Below, piece by piece: positions 57,553 to 64,000 of a DNA stretch of 64,000 bases. The position numbers and the translations under genes are program-made. The stretch's first letter is position 1. Each line of letters begins with the position of its first letter. The stretch is taken from assembly GCF_000685965.1 (NCBI RefSeq), contig NZ_JMLE01000018.1:31515-95514 (forward strand), in the 5' to 3' direction. This DNA is from Arthrobacter sp. UNC362MFTsu5.1. GTDB taxonomy: Bacteria; Actinomycetota; Actinomycetes; Actinomycetales; Micrococcaceae. The notes under the pieces are model-generated. The model saw nothing but the letters and a program-made list of their open reading frames with translations. It did no database searches and was not told where the DNA came from.

Positions 57553-57981
57553 CTAGTCAAAGATTCCTGCTTCAGGGGTCTTGTGGGGAAGAGCAGTTCT
57601 GTCCCGGGCGGGGGTTTTGTGTCCGTCGTAGGCGCATTTTTTGAAGGGGCCTTCCTTGTCCATGAGGACGCGCATATGTGGGTCGGCGTGATTCAGCCAC
57701 CAAGTGCTGATGCCGAGCGCCGGTTCGAGCCGTAGGTGTTCCCAGGCCCGCCAAATCGCTTCCATACGAATCAGGGCTTCGGGGTGTTTGTACCACTCGG
57801 GGCACCACGCGTAGGCTGCGCCTTCGTTGACTTCCCGGACGTAGGACTGGGCCAGGAGGTCAGCGAAGAACTCCACGGCGCTGGAGTACACAAGTTCCGG
57901 TTCGGGCTCGGCGTGGCTGTGCCCGCCGGCTGGAGACTGCTCCGCTTCGTCTCCGAAGGCGTCCCCGAACTCTTCACTCAC
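57553..57981 (-). CDS. DUF4913 domain protein of the conjugation module
   Basis: A 142-residue protein with the DUF4913 core: FFADLLAQSYVREV, AWCPEWYKHPEALIRMEAIWRAWEHLRLEPALGISTWWLNHADPHMRVLMDKEGPFKKC. DUF4913 genes are typical of actinobacterial conjugative plasmids and integrative elements, usually directly after traG; their role is unknown. The GTG at 57981 overlaps the TraG stop by 4 bases (GTGA); a GTG seven codons earlier is also possible. The N-terminus is acidic and probably disordered. Confidence 0.8.
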   Translation of the reverse strand: MSEEFGDAFGDEAEQSPAGGHSHAEPEPELVYSSAVEFFADLLAQSYVREVNEGAAYAWCPEWYKHPEALIRMEAIWRAWEHLRLEPALGISTWWLNHADPHMRVLMDKEGPFKKCAYDGHKTPARDRTALPHKTPEAGIFD

Positions 57982-59747
57982 GCCTTGTCCCCGTCCGTCC
58001 ACGGGCTATGAGCTGGCACCGCCACCGGCTCGCGCTCAATTGATTCCTTGGCTGCGAGGGAGTCCTTAACCTTCTGGGCATGGGGCCCGTTCATCCAGGG
58101 AATCGTTTCGATCATGGTGGCCGGGGCGCCGGAGGCAAGCAGGATGGCCCGGAACCGTGGCAGCGCGGTCAGGTCGGCAACGGACAGGATTTCGTCCTTG
58201 CTTTCCTGCCTGGACGAGGAGGATCCGGTTCTGCTGTGGCTGCGGGAAACGTTGATGTAGCTGTATTGGCCGATGAGGCGGGAGAGCTCGTCGAGGTAGC
58301 CGACTTCGGAGACGCCGCCGCCGTAGATTTTGACGTTGGATGCTGACCAGAGCTTCCGCATTCCTTCGAGGTTCCAGACTTCCACGCCCTGGGACCAGGA
58401 CTGCAGGATGGTCATGAGGATGATGCCGCGGGAGCCGTAGTGGCTGTACTGGTCCGGCAGTGCTTTCCACCGGCAGACGTTTGCCGCTTCATCGAGGATC
58501 CCCAGCAGCGGGGTTGCGAGGCGCCCGCCGGGTTGGGATGTGGCGTACTTTTCGGCCGCTTCGACGACGGCGACGGTCAGGGCCGTGACCAGGGGGCCTG
58601 CGGTTCCGACGCCTTCACGGGAGAGGCTGTAGAGCGTGCCTTTGCCGCGGACGAAGTCTTCGGGGACGAACTGCGGCCGGGGGTCGGTGTCGACGGTGGT
58701 GCCGGGTGTTGGGGTGACCCATTGGCTGACGTCCCGGTCGGTGAGGCAGGAGACCATTTGCCGGGCGGTGCCGTAGACGCCGGCACGCTGCTTTTCCGGT
58801 TCGCGGATGTGGCCGATGACCATGTCGGCCAGCAGGTCGAAGCCAGCGGTGCGGAGGATGTCGGCCGGGGCTTCGTCGTGGGGGCGGGTCAGCCAGGTGT
58901 ACACCTGTGTGATCGGGGTGGCGCTGAGGGAGGCGGCGAGGAGGAGGGCTTTGAGCAGGTTTTGTCCGGCCGGGTCGAAGTAGGCGTCGGGTTTTGTTCC
59001 GGGTTCGCGGGAGCCTGCGGCGAAGTGCTGGGCCATGTTCCCTGCTGTGGCTTCGTTCTTCACATAGGAGAGCGGGTTCCACCACCAGGTGGGCTCTTCT
59101 TCGGCGACGGCTTGCGGGTCAAAGACCCACACCTGCCCGGCCTCGGAGCGGATGGGTCGGGTGACGTCGACGATGTCGCGTTTGTTGGAAGTGGCGATCA
59201 CCGCGCCGGGTGCGTCAAGGATGGCGGGGACGGCGTAGGAGGTGGTCTTCATGGTGCGGGGCCCGGCGATGAGGATCAGCATGTCCTCCCAGGATGCCCA
59301 GAGCGGGCGTTTCCCGGCTACGCTGCGGCCTAGGCGGACACCGGTGGAGTTTTCCACGCCGAGGCGCACGGCCGTGGTCGTGGCGCCCTTGGTCGAGAGG
59401 TGGTTCAGGTCCTTGCCCCGGCCCATGTACACCGCTGCCTTGTCCACCCTGGTGCGTTTGTTCGCGGTCCGGGACCGGACCACCAGCACCGTTACGACCA
59501 GTGCGATCAGGACAGCGGCCAGCACGCAGGCCACCACTGTGGACTGGTCCGGCCAGGGCACGCGGCCTTTGGCGAGCCCGGCGATCAGGTCAATGGGGTG
59601 TGCCGGAGGGGCGGTAAGGCCGGCCATCCAGGATCCGAGGTGGGCGGCGACCCAGGTGCCGCCGCCGAAGATGGTGGCGGCGCCGATGGCGAGCCAAATC
59701 CCCAGGGAGTCGCCGAGGCCTGTTCCCTTGCGGTTCGGGGCACTCAT
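57978..59747 (-). CDS. TraG/VirD4-type conjugative coupling protein
   Basis: A 589-residue T4SS coupling ATPase. Two N-terminal membrane segments (about 14-37 and 70-90) anchor it. The P-loop is GPRTMKTTS at 162-170, where the Gly before Lys is replaced by Met, and Walker B is LLGILDEAAN at 414-423. TraM-recognition-type segments (IILMTILQSWSQ, LWSASNVKIYGGG) follow. It would link the relaxosome to the transfer channel. The ATG overlaps the preceding stop by 4 bases. The C-terminal 80 residues are serine-rich and charged. Confidence 0.85.
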   Translation of the reverse strand: MSAPNRKGTGLGDSLGIWLAIGAATIFGGGTWVAAHLGSWMAGLTAPPAHPIDLIAGLAKGRVPWPDQSTVVACVLAAVLIALVVTVLVVRSRTANKRTRVDKAAVYMGRGKDLNHLSTKGATTTAVRLGVENSTGVRLGRSVAGKRPLWASWEDMLILIAGPRTMKTTSYAVPAILDAPGAVIATSNKRDIVDVTRPIRSEAGQVWVFDPQAVAEEEPTWWWNPLSYVKNEATAGNMAQHFAAGSREPGTKPDAYFDPAGQNLLKALLLAASLSATPITQVYTWLTRPHDEAPADILRTAGFDLLADMVIGHIREPEKQRAGVYGTARQMVSCLTDRDVSQWVTPTPGTTVDTDPRPQFVPEDFVRGKGTLYSLSREGVGTAGPLVTALTVAVVEAAEKYATSQPGGRLATPLLGILDEAANVCRWKALPDQYSHYGSRGIILMTILQSWSQGVEVWNLEGMRKLWSASNVKIYGGGVSEVGYLDELSRLIGQYSYINVSRSHSRTGSSSSRQESKDEILSVADLTALPRFRAILLASGAPATMIETIPWMNGPHAQKVKDSLAAKESIEREPVAVPAHSPWTDGDKA

Positions 59748-59941
59748 GCCGCACCTTCTTCCCGGATTGGAGCTGCCGCATCCAGCAGGGTTTCTGCCGG
59801 CATCTCTATTCGCATAGGTTCGTTTGACGGTTCAGCGGCTGGGATTGGCGTTTGAGCAGGTGATGTCGGGGCGAAGCCCTTGGAGGCCGGAACCGATGAA
59901 CCATCGACGAGAGTGACGGTTTGGGCGTAATGTCGACGCAT
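59744..59941 (-). pseudogene. 3' piece of the split VirB4-like ATPase gene
   Basis: On the minus strand a 65-codon frame begins ATG CGT CGA CAT TAC GCC and ends in ...EEGAA with a stop overlapping the TraG start. From codon 6 (A-Q-T-V-T) onward it is the likely tail of the VirB4-like gene whose main part ends at 63283. Joining CGCTGGCACGC from that piece to CCCAAACCGTC here restores one frame (RWHAQTVT). The ATG and an AAGGAG site before it lie in the inserted element, so the tail may still be translated and coupled to TraG (inference). Confidence 0.6.
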
Positions 59942-59968
59942 GCTCGCTCCTTCTGAAGTTGTTGACTG

Positions 59969-61060
59969 ATGGCGCTGGTGGCGTTGCCCGGTGGGGCCGC
60001 CATGGATCCGGAGTTCTCGAGTGCGCAGGCGGGCGAGGACTTCGAGCAGGAGATCGTCGACCAGTACGCGCTGGCGATGGCGGCGGCTGGTCTGAGCGAC
60101 TCGCATATCCGCAATACCCGGGCGACAATCATCGAATTTGCCCGGTCGTTGGCTGGCCCACTGTGGACGGCGACGTGTCAGGACGCTGACCGGTTCCTGG
60201 CCGAGCAGAGGCGCCTGGGGCGCAGTGTGAGCACCAGAGCCGGTAAGGCAGGGACGCTGGCGTTGTTTTACGAATTCATGATCAGCCGTTACCAGGGCCG
60301 GATCCATCGGGCGGCCGGAGTGCTGGTCGAGCAGCCCATTGATGAGTTCAACCGCCAGTCCGGTGCATCGCTTGGCAAAGTCCGGGTGCCGCCCTCGGAC
60401 GCCGAGATCGAAACGTTCTTTACTTCTTGGCGGCACTCGATCCCGCAGGCCCGCAAGTATCTGCCCGCCGCGCGGGACTATTTCGCTGCCTCGCTGTGGC
60501 GTCGGCTGGGGCTGAGAATCAATGAAACGGTGATGCTCGATATCCGTGACTGGCGCCCGGACCTGGGCGGGTTCGGCAAGCTCCATGTGCGGTTCGGCAA
60601 GGGAGCACACGGCCGTGGCCCCAAGCCGCGTCTGGTGCCCGCGATCAACGGCGCGGCAGAGCTGATCGACTGGTGGCTGGGCGATGTCCGACACCTTTAC
60701 GGCGAGGACTGGGCGGATCCAGAGGCGCCCCTGCTGCCCTCGGAGCGCTTTGACCGCGATTTGGGTCGATGCGGCCGGGTCGGCGGCAACGCACTGCGGC
60801 GCAGCCTGGGTTTGCAGGTCGACCAGTCGTTGCCGGCGTGGTCGGGGCGGATGACTCCCCACGTCCTGCGGCATTACTGCGCTTCCTCGCTCTACGGGGC
60901 CGGGATGGACATTAAGGCGCTTCAGGAGCTGCTGGGGCATCAGTGGCTCGCGACTACCTCGGGCTACATCCATGTGCGAAGCGAGTACGTCGAGCAGGCC
61001 TGGAAAGACGCCAATGAGCGGGTCGAGTCCCGCTTCGCGATCACACAAAAGGAAGGATGA
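59969..61060 (+). CDS. Tyrosine recombinase/integrase
   Basis: A 363-residue tyrosine recombinase. A SAM-like core-binding domain covers about residues 20-110 (YALAMAAAGLSDSHIRNTRATI). The catalytic domain has Arg in RRLGLRINETVMLDI, and the second box HVLRHYCASSLYGAGMDIKALQELLGH, with the nucleophile Tyr in TTSGYIHV. All key residues are present. It is the first gene of the element and is followed after 4 bases by the XRE gene. An internal ATG at 60002 is an alternative start. Confidence 0.87.
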   Translation: MALVALPGGAAMDPEFSSAQAGEDFEQEIVDQYALAMAAAGLSDSHIRNTRATIIEFARSLAGPLWTATCQDADRFLAEQRRLGRSVSTRAGKAGTLALFYEFMISRYQGRIHRAAGVLVEQPIDEFNRQSGASLGKVRVPPSDAEIETFFTSWRHSIPQARKYLPAARDYFAASLWRRLGLRINETVMLDIRDWRPDLGGFGKLHVRFGKGAHGRGPKPRLVPAINGAAELIDWWLGDVRHLYGEDWADPEAPLLPSERFDRDLGRCGRVGGNALRRSLGLQVDQSLPAWSGRMTPHVLRHYCASSLYGAGMDIKALQELLGHQWLATTSGYIHVRSEYVEQAWKDANERVESRFAITQKEG

Positions 61061-61064
61061 GGCC

Positions 61065-61442
61065 GTGCAGTGGAACCTGCGGATCCGAGCCGCTGAACGC
61101 GGGATCTGGAAGTCGGCGCAGATGCGCCGGATGCTCGCTGAGGCCGGGCTGGAGATCAGCGCCGGGAAGATGTCGTCGTGGTGGGCCGGAACACCGGCGA
61201 CCATGAGGCTCGAAGAGCTCGATGTGATCTGCTCCGTGCTGAAATGCACACCCACGGACCTGATGACTCCCGAGCCGGGCAAAGTCGCCGCACGTCGCCC
61301 ACGCGCCACCGAGTCCATAAACGGCAACAACACGGGCGCTGGCGATGGAAGGCCAGCTTCCGTTGTGTCTCCGAGTTTCGGCAAGGCATCACCTGTCGTA
61401 ACGCCGAGATTCGGCAAGCCACGGTCCGAGCCACCCCTATAG
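61065..61442 (+). CDS. XRE-family HTH protein of the recombinase element
   Basis: A 125-residue protein starting at a GTG with GGAAGG 10 bases upstream. The N-terminal 70 residues are a Cro/XRE HTH in the variant YvaO-like form (MRRMLAEAGLEISAGKMSSWWAG, LDVICSVLKCTPTDLMTPEPG). The C-terminal part is disordered and rich in Ser, Pro and Gly (SPSFGKASPVV, TPRFGKPRS). It probably controls element expression or directs the recombinases to DNA (inference). Confidence 0.8.
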   Translation: MQWNLRIRAAERGIWKSAQMRRMLAEAGLEISAGKMSSWWAGTPATMRLEELDVICSVLKCTPTDLMTPEPGKVAARRPRATESINGNNTGAGDGRPASVVSPSFGKASPVVTPRFGKPRSEPPL

Positions 61443-61453
61443 TCGCGGCTGTC

Positions 61454-63223
61454 GTGAGTCCGGCTCCGGGCCCGATGGCGCCACTCCGGCCCCCATCGAT
61501 GTGCCCCAGTTGCCAGATCAACAGGGTCGCGTGGGTGCACCCGCGCATCGACTCTTGCTACGGCTGCCTTCCCGGTGGCCCGTTCAACCCACCCCCATGC
61601 TCCAAATGCGGGACCAGTACCCGCTACTTCAGCCAAGGCCTGTGCGCCAGCTGCCATCCCGGCAGCCCGCAACATCCAGGCTCGTGCAAGGACTGTATGG
61701 CTTGGGGTGTCTACCGCCGCTACAACTGGACGTGCTGGCCGTGTCGGTGGTGGCGCTCCCACAACCCTGAAGGAATCTGCGAATTTTGCGGGCGCACGAC
61801 CCGCGTCGGAGAGCGGCGCGCGTGCCGGCTGTGTTTGGAACAGGCGCGAATGCTCCAGGAGCCCGGACGCGGCCTGGACCTGCCCGGTGCGACTAAGGAT
61901 GGCCACCAGCTCTTCTTCGCCAACATGAGCTTCCACCGCAGCGGAGCACCAAAACTGAGTCCGGAACAACGCGCCCCATGGAAACTGCGGGACAAGAAAA
62001 ACCTGCCAGGCGGCACCGAACCGGACACCGACACCAGCATGCAGACGGCGCTGTTCGACATGACGCCCGATCAAAAGGCCGTCGCAGCGCGTGCCCGCCT
62101 CGAAGACAACGACCTGACCCGGTACTGTGCAGCCATCGTCCGTGAACACGCCATGAGAGTCGGCTGGAGCAAGCGGCAACGTAACGACGTGACTCGGTCC
62201 CTGAGGCTCCTGCAGGGTCTGCGGCCCAGCCCAACTGCCAAAGTCCGCGCCACTGACGTCCTTGAACTGCGCCAATACTCCGGCAACGTCCTTTCCACGA
62301 TCGACGTACTGGCCGCGGCAGGCATGCTCATCGAGGACCGGCCGACCCAGATCGAACGCTACTTCGCTGCCAAGACCAGCACACTGCCACCGGTCATGAA
62401 GGACCAGCTTGAAATATGGCTGCAAGTCCTGGTCAACGGCGCCCACCAGGCGCCCCGGCAGATCCCGCGCGACCCCAAGACCATCAGGGTGCACATCCTG
62501 GGCATTGAACCCATCATCCATGCCTGGGCCGCGGCAGGTCTCCAGTCGTTCGCCGAGGTCACCCGCGCCGACATTACAGCCGCGCTGGACGAGACCAAGG
62601 CCCGCCGGCACATCGCCGGGAACGGACTCAAATCGCTCTTCACTACACTCAAAGGCCGCCGACTCATCTTCGCCAACCCGACCCGTGGGATGAAGGCGTC
62701 CCCGAAGGGCAGCACTATCCCTCTCGCGCTGGACGCGGCCGTGATCCGCGAGGAGCTGAACTCTCCGAACCCGGCGGTTGCCCTGGCGGTTTCCTTGGTA
62801 GCTTTCCACGCACTGACAGGGGCACAGATCAGCGAGATGAGGCTCACTGACATTAGTGACGGCCACCTGATACTCGGGGACCGCGACATCCCGCTGGCCG
62901 GGCCCGTGCGCACCCGCCTGACAGCCTGGCTCGACCACCGGAACCGAACCTGGCCGGGCACTGCCAACCCGCACCTGCTCGTCAACCGGCGCACGGCGCC
63001 CAGGCTCCTTCCGACCAGTCGACAGTTCCCCTGGTCCGGCTTGACGCTGCGGCCACGGGTTCTGCGCGAGGACCGCATCCTGCACGAGATCCACGCGACA
63101 GGCGGAGACATCCGCCGGATCTGTGACCTGTTCGGACTCAGCGTCGAAGGCGCCACACGTTACCTGAACACCCTCGAGCACCCCGACCTCACCCGTCAGG
63201 ACGCACAGGTTCCCGGAACCTGA
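61454..63223 (+). CDS. Zinc-ribbon protein with degenerate tyrosine-recombinase domain
   Basis: A roughly 589-residue protein. The N-terminal 150 residues hold a chain of CxxC pairs (CPSC, CYGC, CSKC, CASC, CKDC, CWPC, CEFC, CRLC), a multi-zinc-ribbon DNA-binding module. The C-terminal half has a recombinase fold in which the catalytic Arg box reads LTGAQISEMRL (Gln for Arg) and the usual HxLRH box is absent, replaced by REDRILHEIHATGGD. It therefore probably lacks strand-exchange activity and assists the first recombinase (inference). The GTG at 61454 is used; ATGs at 61475 and 61499 are alternatives. Confidence 0.72.
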   Translation: MSPAPGPMAPLRPPSMCPSCQINRVAWVHPRIDSCYGCLPGGPFNPPPCSKCGTSTRYFSQGLCASCHPGSPQHPGSCKDCMAWGVYRRYNWTCWPCRWWRSHNPEGICEFCGRTTRVGERRACRLCLEQARMLQEPGRGLDLPGATKDGHQLFFANMSFHRSGAPKLSPEQRAPWKLRDKKNLPGGTEPDTDTSMQTALFDMTPDQKAVAARARLEDNDLTRYCAAIVREHAMRVGWSKRQRNDVTRSLRLLQGLRPSPTAKVRATDVLELRQYSGNVLSTIDVLAAAGMLIEDRPTQIERYFAAKTSTLPPVMKDQLEIWLQVLVNGAHQAPRQIPRDPKTIRVHILGIEPIIHAWAAAGLQSFAEVTRADITAALDETKARRHIAGNGLKSLFTTLKGRRLIFANPTRGMKASPKGSTIPLALDAAVIREELNSPNPAVALAVSLVAFHALTGAQISEMRLTDISDGHLILGDRDIPLAGPVRTRLTAWLDHRNRTWPGTANPHLLVNRRTAPRLLPTSRQFPWSGLTLRPRVLREDRILHEIHATGGDIRRICDLFGLSVEGATRYLNTLEHPDLTRQDAQVPGT

Positions 63224-63282
63224 GCACCTCCACCCGCTGCAATCCCCGGGCACACTCAAGTTCACGACAAAAGCGTCAAAAT

Positions 63283-64000
63283 TCACTCGAACATCTCAAC
63301 TTTTGCGTGCCAGCGCTTATTTGTGTCATTCAGTGAGGCCTCGATGGAGGTCAAACCGATGGTCACGGGGATGCCGGGGCGGCCGCCGACCTTGATCAGG
63401 AACTTGCCCCGGCCCGGCGGTTCGACGTCACCGCCGCGGGAGTCCCACGCGGGCGGATCCTGCCAGGAGATGAGCTTCTGCTGTTCCTGCCTGGACAGGG
63501 GGATCGCCGCGGTCAGCAGCGGCATCTCCGAGGCGGGGAGTCCTGCGCAGATGACCATGCCGGAACGTTCGACAAACCCGCGCGCTTTCATCCTGTCTTC
63601 CTCCGCCGGGAGGGCCAGCAGGTCGGACATGGTGTGGGAGATCATGACCTGCCCGACACCGACGGACCTGTTCAGGCGGGTGAGGGCGTCGACGCGGTCG
63701 ACCATGCCCTTGCCGGAGCGCAGCGCCCGCCACAGCTCATCGAGCACGACGAAGTAGTTCCGGCGTGGTTCCAGCCCGGCGTCAGCGAGGGCGTTGGCGA
63801 CGTTGACAGTCCCGAATCCGTAGGACCAGCACGCGAGGAGGACCGCAGCCTGCAGGTCGGTTTCGGTTTCGTCGATGCTGGAGACATCGAAGACCACGGC
63901 CCGGTCCCGCCGCATCGGGTTAGTGGTCTGGGCGGAGAAGATTTCACCGAGCTTCCCGCCACCGGTCAGGCCCAGCAGGGTCGCTTCCAGCGCCCGGGTT
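63283..64000 (-). pseudogene. VirB4-like conjugation ATPase, 5' part, broken by the recombinase element
   Basis: The frame is open from the window edge (TRALEATLLGLTGGGKLGEIF) to a premature stop at 63283. It shows the C-terminal half of an actinobacterial VirB4/TraE-like ATP-binding protein: AVVFDVSSIDETETDLQAAVLLACWSYGFGTVN, Walker B-like YFVVLDELWRAL, VGQVMISHTMSDL and TSIEASLNDTNKRW. After RWHA the sequence runs into the recombinase element (KVEMFE then stop). The tail continues at 59744-59925. Only about 60 C-terminal residues are displaced, so the truncated protein might keep some activity. Confidence 0.75.

Larger units (their letters stand above)
59929..63304. mobile_element. Three-gene recombinase element inserted in the VirB4-like gene
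   Basis: About 3.38 kb of plus-strand genes (tyrosine recombinase, XRE protein, zinc-ribbon recombinase-like protein) interrupts the minus-strand conjugation operon. The sequence GCGT occurs at both junctions (59925-59928 and 63305-63308), consistent with a short duplicated core. Ends show only weak similarity to each other (AATGTCGA against AAAGTTGA). Compact recombinase-only elements are known in actinobacteria; boundaries here are inferred from where the ATPase reading frame breaks and resumes. Confidence 0.65.

Noticed and set aside
59744..63286. A very long (about 1,180-codon) open frame on the minus strand
   Set aside because: It is antisense to three recognisable recombinase-element genes and has no domain of its own except its last 60 codons, which are the tail of the VirB4-like gene. 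High GC content readily produces such frames.

Overview
The DNA is GC-rich, and its gene repertoire points to a high-GC actinobacterium of the Micrococcaceae (Arthrobacter/Paenarthrobacter-like): an MHS-transporter-rich catabolic gene set, an actinobacterial-type homogentisate operon, a GH2/ABC sugar operon, DUF4913 and a TraG-type coupling protein. No rRNA, tRNA or CRISPR array was seen. The right end is a conjugation module, so this is either a large plasmid or a chromosomal region running into an integrative conjugative element. This assignment is inference from gene content.

Layout. 1-3.1 kb: MmgE/PrpD, HpcH/HpaI aldolase and SMP-30 lactonase with a LysR regulator. 3.4-8.6 kb: a decayed DUF6036 gene, a two-module Lrp regulator divergent from an M20 amidohydrolase/MHS transporter pair, and two copies of a dispersed repeat of about 275 bp. 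8.9-12.3 kb: MHS transporter and MBL-fold hydrolase divergent from a LysR gene. 12.7-13.5 kb: two DUF202 membrane proteins. 13.5-17.7 kb: MarR regulator divergent from homogentisate dioxygenase, an unknown protein and fumarylacetoacetase. 18.8-29.3 kb: TetR-controlled galactoside operon (ABC importer, GH2 beta-galactosidase, aldose 1-epimerase, GalE), then phosphofructokinase. 29.4-31.2 kb: small genes, gene relics, short repeats and hairpins. 31.2-39.5 kb: Rbs-type ABC importer with a HyuA/HyuB-type ATP-dependent carboxylase or hydantoinase. 40.2-52.0 kb: MHS transporter, a 2-oxoacid dehydrogenase operon with a split E2, a family III CoA-transferase, CitE-like lyase, VOC protein and two FCD-type GntR regulators. 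52.2-56.9 kb: a HerA-SIR2 defence pair inside transposon-like ends, then an AbiGi/DUF2971-like gene. 57.5-64 kb: conjugation genes (DUF4913, TraG/VirD4, VirB4-like ATPase), the last split by a three-gene recombinase element.

How it fits together. The first 52 kb is a patchwork of substrate-specific catabolic operons, each with its own regulator and usually its own importer. A shared AAATAATGCAT motif ties the ABC/Hyu operon, the dehydrogenase/CoA-transferase divergon and one GntR gene into a probable common regulon. The last 12 kb is accessory: anti-phage genes, a mobile element caught in a conjugation gene, and the conjugation genes themselves.

The strongest candidates for something new are these. 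(i) A HerA-SIR2 cassette of 3,686 bp (52240-55925) lies exactly between inverted IS21-like ends with repeated subterminal sites and a 5-bp direct repeat, but has no transposase. (ii) A recombinase/XRE/zinc-ribbon element sits in the VirB4-like gene, and its end supplies a ribosome-binding site and start codon to the severed 3' piece. (iii) A divergent dispersed repeat is associated with truncated genes.
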